The notes beneath the pieces were generated by a model. The model saw only the letters and a list, made by a program, of their open reading frames with translations, was not told the DNA's origin and searched no databases. 64,000 nt of DNA from NCBI GenBank assembly GCA_031553765.1, contig JAVBKY010000002.1, forward strand, positions 186,001 through 250,000. Direction: 5' to 3'. This DNA comes from JAITMY01 sp031553765 (lineage in GTDB: Bacteria; Bacteroidota; Bacteroidia; Bacteroidales; UBA932). Position numbers and translations under genes: made by a program. Shown here in pieces: positions 34,956 through 40,548 of the stretch (position 1 is its first letter; each line of letters starts with the position of its first letter).

Positions 34956-35846
34956 TTAGTTATTAAATTCTGCCTCCGATATATTATTTGCATGAAAGCT
35001 ATTCATGCGTTCCGAAGAGACAACGTCAAGCCTCAAGCGGTAACTGGGGATATAATAACCATCGTCCGTTTCTTTCAATCTGAAGTCCAAAACCTCTTTA
35101 CCCACTTCATAGTGCGCACTAAGACGAAACTTCCCAACGCACTTACCATTCTCCGTCTTGGACATCCAACTCCTACCATAGGCAATCTTTAAATAATATA
35201 ACCCTTCCGGTATTTTTTTTATGCTATAGGTAGATCCACCACGTATATACACATAGCGAATGCACTTACCCGTATTTCTATCCAAAACCTTAATAACAAC
35301 ATCTGTATTACTACCTACCTCTACCTCAAGGGAATTATCTCTATTCCCGCGCTTGGGAGTGAAGTTATAACACGCTGGCATCTGCCCATTACTCAGATCA
35401 GATTCCATCCAACCCTCTGCTGTCAACCTATTCAACTCCCGCTGCTCCACCGCTAATGCTGCCCCTGCGCCAACATTCCTCCTGCGCTGCTCAACCTCCT
35501 CTTTTTTTGCGGACACAAACGTTTCGTCCAAGTCTCCATTTTGGTTATCGCTACTACAATACGCAGCCACGACAATCAACGCTATAATTATCGCCACAGA
35601 TAAAACTTTGCCAATATCATTCTTGAGCTCTTTGCGCTTATGTGCTAACAACTCCAAGTCGTAGCGAGAGCGAGAAAACGGGTTGGATAACACCTTGCGC
35701 GCTTCAAAGAGTAGACGAACCGACTCCTCTTCGCCATCCCATAAGTCCCGCCCCTCATGCTGGCGTGCACACCTCTTAAATGCATCCTCCACCTCATCCG
35801 TAGTGGCGGTCCGCTTAATATCTAACACCTTGTAGTAATCAATCAT
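34956..35846 (-). CDS. J-domain-like membrane protein lacking HPD
   Basis: A 296-residue protein. The N-terminal J-domain (residues 1-68: IDYYKVLDIKRTATTDEVED, then VLSNPFSRSRYDLE) has HEG where DnaJ proteins have the essential HPD, so stimulation of Hsp70 is unlikely. One transmembrane helix (about 82-98) follows, then a beta-rich C-terminal domain. The ATG overlapping the upstream stop is chosen (TGATG). It is translated together with the next membrane protein and expressed in the lysogeny strand; function unknown, possibly prophage cargo. Confidence 0.6.
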   Translation of the reverse strand: MIDYYKVLDIKRTATTDEVEDAFKRCARQHEGRDLWDGEEESVRLLFEARKVLSNPFSRSRYDLELLAHKRKELKNDIGKVLSVAIIIALIVVAAYCSSDNQNGDLDETFVSAKKEEVEQRRRNVGAGAALAVEQRELNRLTAEGWMESDLSNGQMPACYNFTPKRGNRDNSLEVEVGSNTDVVIKVLDRNTGKCIRYVYIRGGSTYSIKKIPEGLYYLKIAYGRSWMSKTENGKCVGKFRLSAHYEVGKEVLDFRLKETDDGYYIPSYRLRLDVVSSERMNSFHANNISEAEFNN

Positions 35847-36373
35847 CACTTTGGCAAGTTAATTCCAAAATCTCCTTTAAATATAGCACGAGCCTCTTCT
35901 TCCATATCAATCTTTTTGCTCTTATCCTTGCATCTACAATGCAAAACAAGAAAAAAAGATGCTATCAGAAGTAGCAATGACGACCAAAACGGTGCTGATC
36001 TATAATGCACAAAGCGACTATTTTTCACAAATAATTCCGACAACTCTTCCGAAAAGAAGTAGTTTACAAAAACAAAATACAAAGCAGACAATGCCAACAA
36101 CCAAACACTTGAATACTCAAGCGAAGTATTGGCCTTCTCGGTAGACTCTGCCGCCGTATAAGTACCGCCACCATCTAAAAACACCATATGCAACAATGGG
36201 ATTAGCATTATTAAAGCAACCAATAACAGTGGAAATGCCGAGCAACACTTTACAATAGTGTTAAAAGGCAAATTATCAGTATACACCTCTCCCGTTAAAG
36301 TCAATGATAACAACACGCTTGCACCTCCAAAAACAAACGCAGCAATCTTATACAACCTTTTTCTACTCATCAT
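35846..36373 (-). CDS. Prophage membrane protein with four predicted helices
   Basis: A 175-residue protein with hydrophobic segments near residues 8-26, 36-62, 85-104 and 127-147, and a charged C-terminal tail (KDKSKKIDMEEEARAIFKGDFG). No family is recognised. It overlaps the J-domain gene by a base and lies 17 bp after the repressor gene, so the three are probably one transcript expressed during lysogeny. A superinfection-exclusion or cargo role is only a guess. Confidence 0.55.
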   Translation of the reverse strand: MMSRKRLYKIAAFVFGGASVLLSLTLTGEVYTDNLPFNTIVKCCSAFPLLLVALIMLIPLLHMVFLDGGGTYTAAESTEKANTSLEYSSVWLLALSALYFVFVNYFFSEELSELFVKNSRFVHYRSAPFWSSLLLLIASFFLVLHCRCKDKSKKIDMEEEARAIFKGDFGINLPK

Positions 36374-36390
36374 TGTTTATACCGTTGTTA

Positions 36391-37032
36391 TTACACCATT
36401 CTCCCTGCCCAAATAACCCTAAACACGCTCGAAATCTCATTTACGTAAACCTTAAACCTCGGATGGTTGGGCGAAGTAGCCCACAAAAATTCTGCGCTTT
36501 CCTCATCCACCTCCAAATGCTTCACCATCCTTTCATAAGTGGTTATTATAAGATACACCTTGTCAGGATCTACCCTATCCCACCTCTCCACCTTGGCCAC
36601 ACCTACCACATCACCGGCATATATCTTAGGCTCCATGCTGCAACCAACCACTGGGAACCACGCCTCAGCAACTATTCCAGGGAACTTAATCCAGCTTTCG
36701 GGCTCCTCCTTTTGCTCTATGGTTGCTAAGTCGTACTGGCCTGCACTAACCTGAAGTTCGGAGTAGAAAGGAGCATACCCCTTTTGTTTAAAGCCCAAGG
36801 CAAGTTGCCCAGCGTCAACTGGAGCATCCCCGCAATACATTTCGCCCTCACCAGTCTGTAGATAGTCTATATTCCAGCGCGGAAAAGTAGAACTTATTTT
36901 TTCGACGCTCGGTTTTTTTAATCTTTCTCCAACCTTGTCCAAAAAACCATTACCAAGCCCAGTTTTGATGTAGAATTGGCGAGGATTAAGTCCCTCAATC
37001 GCTATCATCTCAAGTAATCTTTCTTTTATCAT
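36391..37032 (-). CDS. Prophage repressor, XRE HTH + S24 (LexA/CI-like) peptidase
   Basis: A 213-residue repressor. The N-terminal helix-turn-helix (about 15-50, FYIKTGLGNGFLDKVGERL) is followed by NIDYLQTGEGEM. The S24 peptidase domain has a possible Ala97-Gly98 cleavage site, nucleophile Ser132 in VVGCSMEPKIYAGDVV and Lys171 in ERMVKHLE. The Ala-to-Ser spacing (35) equals that of LexA, so RecA-stimulated self-cleavage and SOS induction are expected. It is divergent from the early genes, with two palindromic operators between. Confidence 0.88.
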   Translation of the reverse strand: MIKERLLEMIAIEGLNPRQFYIKTGLGNGFLDKVGERLKKPSVEKISSTFPRWNIDYLQTGEGEMYCGDAPVDAGQLALGFKQKGYAPFYSELQVSAGQYDLATIEQKEEPESWIKFPGIVAEAWFPVVGCSMEPKIYAGDVVGVAKVERWDRVDPDKVYLIITTYERMVKHLEVDEESAEFLWATSPNHPRFKVYVNEISSVFRVIWAGRMV

Positions 37033-37047
37033 TTTAACATAAATTAA

Positions 37048-37089
37048 ATAGATTATCTATATTTAATGTAGATTATCTACATATCTTTG
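37048..37089 (+). promoter_or_regulatory. Twin repressor operators and early promoter
   Basis: Two 13-bp palindromes, ATAGATTATCTAT (37048-37060) and GTAGATTATCTAC (37068-37080), share the same TAGATTATCTA core and are 20 bp apart centre to centre (same helix face). The second ends one base before TATCTTTG (37082-37089), a Bacteroidota -7 box on the plus strand. Repressor bound here would shut off the early genes and probably control its own divergent promoter. Confidence 0.8.
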
Positions 37090-37095
37090 TCCCCG

Positions 37096-37231
37096 AAGTG
37101 CTGGACGCGCACCCCCAAAAGACATTAAAAAAAGAGTGGCAGCCTTGCTATCTGACGATACCCAAGGCCTACATTCTTCTCCGACGAGGAATCCAGCGCC
37201 GTCCAGCATCAGGGTTCCTCGTCATTTTTTT
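37096..37231 (+). ncRNA. Structured leader or small RNA under the early promoter
   Basis: Transcription from the early promoter would first make about 135 nt without an open reading frame of note. It ends with a terminator: 9-bp stem GACGAGGAA (37183-37191) / TTCCTCGTC (37215-37223) and seven T. The terminator loop contains GCGCCGTCCAGCA (37196-37208), which pairs with TGCTGGACGCGC (37099-37110), one bulge. This gives a pseudoknot, or two exclusive folds as in antitermination. A middle hairpin CCTTG/CAAGG is at 37143-37167. It may be a leader attenuator for the early operon or a free sRNA. Confidence 0.5.
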
Positions 37232-37292
37232 GTGCCTTAAAGATACGTAAATAAGCAATAGCCCATTGTTGGCTGAAACACTTTTAACAGTT

Positions 37293-37580
37293 ATGAATAT
37301 TCTGCCTCACGAGTTACAACGCATGCTCACCGACGCAGCAGAGGTGGGTGCAACCAAGGCATTAGCGCGCGTAGGGAAAACAAAGGAGTACATCACCAAG
37401 GCGGAAGCCTACCGTCGCTATGGGCGTGGTGCGGTTGACGGGTGGGTACGCACAGGGGTTGTCTCTACGCACAAAGACGACGGTGGGAACGCCCACTTGA
37501 GGCTGTCATCTATACAACTTGAGATAGCCGCCAAGACAAGCAACTACGGAAAGTTTTACAAGTATTCAATTCAAAAATAA
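37293..37580 (+). CDS. Excisionase/MerR-like small DNA-binding protein
   Basis: A 95-residue protein. The ATG giving MNILPHELQ is preferred over an upstream TTG. The second half, YITKAEAYRRYGRGAVDGWVRTGVV, looks like a winged helix-turn-helix of excisionase/MerR type that reads DNA, followed by a basic tail. First gene of the early operon after the repressor-controlled RNA. It might be a Cro, an excisionase or an early activator; position alone cannot decide. Confidence 0.55.
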   Translation: MNILPHELQRMLTDAAEVGATKALARVGKTKEYITKAEAYRRYGRGAVDGWVRTGVVSTHKDDGGNAHLRLSSIQLEIAAKTSNYGKFYKYSIQK

Positions 37581-37582
37581 CC

Positions 37583-37861
37583 ATGAGCACCACCACCTGT
37601 CCCCCTAAGAGTTTTTACCGCACGGCCGCTGATACGTTGCGCAGCATGTTCCCCAATGTGGTGATTGACATCTGCATTGCCGAGAAGCGCAAGTCCACTA
37701 TTACCGGTGAGGTAAGGTTCGCACTTGGGGTGGCTATTGCCAACTGCCACCTATTCAAGGTCGCAAATACCCCCGAAGCAGCCATTAACAAGGCAATTGT
37801 TCAGTATCGCGAGATGCAATCTACCCGTTCATCCACCTTTACCAACGGAGATAACTACTAA
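37583..37861 (+). CDS. Hypothetical early phage protein
   Basis: A 92-residue protein with no recognised family. It begins 2 bp after the preceding stop. The middle part has alternating hydrophobic residues (VVIDICIAEKRKSTITGEVRFALGVAIANC), suggesting a small alpha/beta fold. It belongs to the early operon and lies just before the acyl carrier protein gene. Confidence 0.5.
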   Translation: MSTTTCPPKSFYRTAADTLRSMFPNVVIDICIAEKRKSTITGEVRFALGVAIANCHLFKVANTPEAAINKAIVQYREMQSTRSSTFTNGDNY

Positions 37862-37874
37862 TAACATACTTAAA

Positions 37875-38108
37875 ATGAAAGAAGAAATAAAGAAAATCAT
37901 AGCCAACGAGCTATTGATCTCCGTGGACAAGGTCGCAGATACTTCAAGGTTGGATGCCCTCGGTGCAGACTCTCTTAATATCGCTTCCATTATGATGGAC
38001 TTAGAGCGAACGCTGCATGTAACCATCCCCGTCAGCATGGACAGCAAAATCAAAACTGTCGGGCAGCTGGTGGACTTCGTTAATTCCTTAACCCCTAATA
38101 ATAAATAA
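37875..38108 (+). CDS. acpP: Acyl carrier protein encoded by prophage
   Basis: A 77-residue protein with the full acyl carrier fold. The phosphopantetheine site is Ser33 in LDALGADSLNIASIMMDLE, with helix IV IKTVGQLVDFVNSL. The ATG starting MKEEIKKIIANELL is 13 bp after the preceding stop. ACPs carry acyl chains as thioesters for fatty acid, lipid A or modification enzymes. No ketosynthase or acyltransferase lies nearby, so it would act with host enzymes or as a structural or regulatory partner. Uncommon as a phage gene. Confidence 0.85.
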   Translation: MKEEIKKIIANELLISVDKVADTSRLDALGADSLNIASIMMDLERTLHVTIPVSMDSKIKTVGQLVDFVNSLTPNNK

Positions 38109-38109
38109 C

Positions 38110-38754
38110 ATGGCACTCGGCAACAGACAATCATGCACCTACCTCTCCGTTATGCACGGCAAGGTGGTACAGCGCGTACAAGAAGGTACGAGCGGGGCAC
38201 AAGCCCGACAAAACAAAAGCGGCAATACCGTACACGAGGTGTTCTACGACTACGTAGAGGGAATCCTCACCGGTATCGCCGTGTTCAAGCACGAGCAGTA
38301 CGGCAAGCAGTGGTACTTTGATATTACCGACGGGAACGATACCTACCGCCTGCAGCTATCCGAGGGGAAGCCACTTACATCTCTCCTATTTGCGTTACCC
38401 TCGTGCAATATAGCGCGTCCATTACGCCTAACTCCTTACGAGTTTGAGGCTGACGGGAAGTTCAAGAGTGGAATAACCATTAAGCAGGACGGACAAAAGG
38501 TACCCTGGTTCTTCACCAAGGAAAATCCAAAGGGCATGCCCGAGCTACAGGTCGTCAAGTACCAGGGCGAAGACAGGTACGACAACTTCGAAAGAATGCA
38601 ATTTCTCGAAAATTACCTAAACGAGCACCTCAAGCCTCTACTGCAAGGGCAAGCAACAGCATCACTCCTGCAGGATGCCGAGAGACAGGGATCCCTTCCG
38701 TCAGCAAGTAGCGCACAAGACCTCCCCGATGGAGCAGACGACCTGCCATTCTAA
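38110..38754 (+). CDS. Single-stranded DNA-binding-like protein (DDLPF tail)
   Basis: A 214-residue protein with a beta-rich N-terminal body (GILTGIAVFKHEQYGKQWYFDITDG), a low-complexity Q/S/A linker (about 180-205), and a C-terminus ending in the acidic tip GADDLPF. That tip is the hallmark of SSB proteins, which use it to recruit replication partners. Homology of the body to known SSBs is not apparent to me, so ssDNA binding is inferred from the tip, the fold pattern and the place among replication genes. Confidence 0.6.
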   Translation: MALGNRQSCTYLSVMHGKVVQRVQEGTSGAQARQNKSGNTVHEVFYDYVEGILTGIAVFKHEQYGKQWYFDITDGNDTYRLQLSEGKPLTSLLFALPSCNIARPLRLTPYEFEADGKFKSGITIKQDGQKVPWFFTKENPKGMPELQVVKYQGEDRYDNFERMQFLENYLNEHLKPLLQGQATASLLQDAERQGSLPSASSAQDLPDGADDLPF

Positions 38755-38786
38755 AAAGCAATGACGCATCGGGAAGACGATGGGTT

Positions 38787-38856
38787 GCCCAGTTAGCTCA
38801 GCTGGCCAGAGCCATCGAAAGATAAAGGGTCGTGAGTTCGAGTCTCACACTGGGTA
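38787..38856 (+). ncRNA. tRNA-like RNA with GNRA tetraloop in place of the anticodon arm
   Basis: It has a complete acceptor stem (GCCCAGT / ACTGGGT, one G-U), a D arm (GCTC...GAGC with a GG-containing loop) and a perfect T arm (GTGAG TTCGAGT CTCAC), all in correct order. Only 19 nt lie between the D and T arms where about 23 are needed, and no 5-bp anticodon stem can form. Instead ATC-GAAA-GAT makes a tiny hairpin. It cannot be a normal tRNA. It may be a tRNA mimic, a decoy, or a decayed tRNA-Ile-like gene. Confidence 0.55.
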
Positions 38857-38887
38857 CAGGAACAACGCACACATAATACAATAGACT

Positions 38888-39085
38888 ATGATTAATCTAC
38901 CGACCAAGAGGGTTAAAAACCCCGACCGCGGAGACTTGGTTTACATCGATGCCAAGGGCAATAGCCGCGTAATAGACCACGACAAGCCGTGGGGTGTGCT
39001 GCAGAACCTACGCAAGCAGCTGGAGAAAAAACAAGGTTTTAAAAACGGAAAACTAAAAGTATGTTACCCAAAAGTAAGCGCATAA
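38888..39085 (+). CDS. Hypothetical small basic protein
   Basis: A 65-residue protein rich in Lys and Arg, with VKNPDRGDLVYIDAKGNSRVIDHDKP. No family is recognised. Its end overlaps the start of the DUF4406 gene by 25 bp, so they are probably coupled. Confidence 0.5.
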   Translation: MINLPTKRVKNPDRGDLVYIDAKGNSRVIDHDKPWGVLQNLRKQLEKKQGFKNGKLKVCYPKVSA

Positions 39086-39462
39086 AAAAGCCCCGATGCT
39101 ACCTATCTGCTCCCATTACCGGGCACCCCATAGAGGAAGTTACGGCACAATTCGCCGCGATGGAGCAAGGGTTGACATCTAAGGGGTTAACCACCATCAA
39201 CCCCTTGCGCAACCAATTACCATACAGCGCCCCTTGGTGGATGCACATGGTTGTTGACATCGCCACATTGTTGTCCTGCCGCTTCGCCTGCTTTGCTCCT
39301 TTATGGTACACCAGCCGTGGGTGCAGGATGGAGCACCGAGCGTGCCGCATCTTCGGGATCCACATAGTGGACCGCTACGGCAACATCGAGGAAGTACATA
39401 AGCGACCTATTTGGTTATTTGTTTTAGCAATTACCATCACTCTAATTATTATAAAATTATGA
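39061..39462 (+). CDS. DUF4406-type protein (nucleoside deoxyribosyltransferase-like) with C-terminal helix
   Basis: A 133-residue protein. The first 100 residues match the DUF4406 pattern: CYLSAPITGHPIEEVTAQF at the start, INPLRN, then an acidic residue in the VVDIATLL helix. The family has the nucleoside 2-deoxyribosyltransferase fold and is common in phages; the reaction is unproven. Unusually, it ends in a hydrophobic helix (IWLFVLAITITLIIIKL) that may anchor it in the membrane. Its stop overlaps the start of DGR target 1 (ATGA). Confidence 0.65.
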   Translation: MLPKSKRIKKPRCYLSAPITGHPIEEVTAQFAAMEQGLTSKGLTTINPLRNQLPYSAPWWMHMVVDIATLLSCRFACFAPLWYTSRGCRMEHRACRIFGIHIVDRYGNIEEVHKRPIWLFVLAITITLIIIKL

Positions 39463-39944
39463 AAACATTACAAATTGACGAGAAAAAGGCACGTGGCCTG
39501 TATAAAACCGCCACACCTGAATTCAAAGCAGCCCTTGAGGACACGTTCGGAAAAGACTTCTTCACAGGAAGCATTACGGACCGCGTGAAATCCTACGAGG
39601 ACGCCTGCGAGGAGTTGGGCATTAACCCCAACCACCTACCCGATGTAAGCCTGTGCATGGACGAGGACAAAGCAGCCATTATTGCTCAGCACAAGTTGTG
39701 CATCATTACCCGTGCGCTGAATGAGGGATGGAAGCCAAACTGGAAGAATAGTAACCAGATAAAATACTTCCCCTGGTTCGACTTATCCTCTCCCTCGGGC
39801 TTCGCGTTCCTCGTTGCGGACGACTGGCGCTCGCGCTCGGGTGCGGGTGGCGGTTCGCGCCTTTGCTTTCCATCGGAAGCGCTCGCGAGGTATGCCGGCA
39901 AGCAGTTCATCGACCTGTACCGTGATTTGATGATTTACCAATAA
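39459..39944 (+). CDS. DGR target protein 1 (carries variable repeat VR1)
   Basis: A 161-residue protein; the ATG overlapping the previous stop is used rather than an upstream in-frame TTG. N-terminal helices are followed by ALNEGWKPNWKN and KYFPWFDLSSPSGFAF, then the variable segment (residues 110-136) and a helical tail SEALARYAGKQFIDLYRDL. VR1 equals the template at every non-A position and differs at 17 of its 19 A positions. The variable residues sit between invariant SGF, W and GGGSRLC, suggesting an exposed binding face. It is paralogous to the next gene and is not a tail fibre. The ligand is unknown. Confidence 0.85.
   Translation: MKTLQIDEKKARGLYKTATPEFKAALEDTFGKDFFTGSITDRVKSYEDACEELGINPNHLPDVSLCMDEDKAAIIAQHKLCIITRALNEGWKPNWKNSNQIKYFPWFDLSSPSGFAFLVADDWRSRSGAGGGSRLCFPSEALARYAGKQFIDLYRDLMIYQ
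39787..39867 (+). repeat. Variable repeat VR1
   Basis: 81 bp aligned with the TR without gaps. All 17 differences are at TR adenines (A to G, C or T); the 62 non-A positions are identical. Codons changed include AAC to CTC, GAC and CGC, and AAT to GGT. It ends with the block GCGGGTGGCGGTTCGCGCCT shared with VR2. Confidence 0.93.
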
Positions 39945-39965
39945 CCCGCACAATACATTTTTACC

Positions 39966-40343
39966 ATGAAAGAAGAACAAAAATTGATTGACGGCATCAA
40001 AACATTTGAAGATGCGCAAAAGGCCACCGGCCGCCCAAATGTGCCGGATTTCTCAAATGTCCCAGCGGATTTACAAAAGTACTTTGAAGCGCAGTACAAG
40101 CTGATTGTCATTGTAGAAGCATTGAACGATGGCTGGAACCCTGATTGGGATAATTTCAATGAGTGGAAGTACTACCCTTACTTCGTGATGTCTCCCTCGG
40201 GCTTCGCGTTCTGCGGTGCGGGCTTCTGGGACTCGTGCTCGTGTGCGGGTGGCGGTTCGCGCCTTTGCTTTAGAACGCGCAAACTGGCCGCGTATGCGGG
40301 TGAGCAATTCCTTGACATTTGGAAGGACCTCATGCTGAAGTAA
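39966..40343 (+). CDS. DGR target protein 2 (carries variable repeat VR2)
   Basis: A 125-residue paralogue of target 1, starting 21 bp after its stop. It shares TFEDAQ, ALNDGWNPDWDNF, EWKYYPYF, SPSGFAF, the GGGSRLCF block and a helical tail KLAAYAGEQFLDIWKDLM, but is shorter at the N-terminus. The variable segment (residues 76-101) differs from the template at 18 of 19 adenines and nowhere else. Several variable residues are Cys (CGAGFWDSCSC), which could form disulfides or bind metal. No signal peptide or membrane helix, so it is probably cytoplasmic or packaged. Confidence 0.85.
   Translation: MKEEQKLIDGIKTFEDAQKATGRPNVPDFSNVPADLQKYFEAQYKLIVIVEALNDGWNPDWDNFNEWKYYPYFVMSPSGFAFCGAGFWDSCSCAGGGSRLCFRTRKLAAYAGEQFLDIWKDLMLK
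40191..40269 (+). repeat. Variable repeat VR2
   Basis: 79 bp aligned with TR 40373-40451. Differences occur only at 18 of the 19 TR adenines. AAC codons became TGC, GGC, TTC and GAC, and AAT became TGT. The last 25 bp equal those of VR1. Confidence 0.93.
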
Positions 40344-40350
40344 TAAAAAA

Positions 40351-40471
40351 GGCTGCTTGCCCTTGAACCGCCTCTCCCTCGGGCTTCACGTTCAACGATA
40401 CGAACAACTGGAACTCGAACTCGAATGCAGGTAGCGGTTCGCACCTATGCTCAACTTCAAGGGCAAGAGCC
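40351..40471 (+). ncRNA. Template RNA region: TR enclosed by a 16-bp inverted repeat
   Basis: GGCTGCTTGCCCTTGAA (40351-40367) pairs with TTCAAGGGCAAGAGCC (40456-40471), 16 bp with one bulged G. The stem closes a loop that holds the whole template. It begins 7 bp after the target 2 stop. Such a stem would fix the ends of the template RNA and could define where cDNA synthesis starts and stops. No protein is encoded here. Confidence 0.75.
40371..40451 (+). repeat. Template repeat TR of the DGR
   Basis: 81 bp with 19 adenines, gathered in AAC/AAT codons in the target reading frame (SGFTFNDTNNWNSNSNAGSG if translated). AAY codons can mutate at A to many codons but never to a stop, the usual design of DGR templates. 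It lies between the target 2 gene and the RT gene, outside any convincing gene. Confidence 0.95.
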
Positions 40472-40548
40472 CCACCACTTGGTGAAAAACAACAATCTTC
40501 AAAGGGTGCTGGTAGGGTAACCGAAGGCTCCCAAAGAAAAAGCAAAGC

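Noticed and set aside
38787..38856. Ordinary tRNA-Ile (GAT)
   Set aside because: A GAT triplet is present but no 5-bp anticodon stem or T33 exists, so it is not a normal tRNA.
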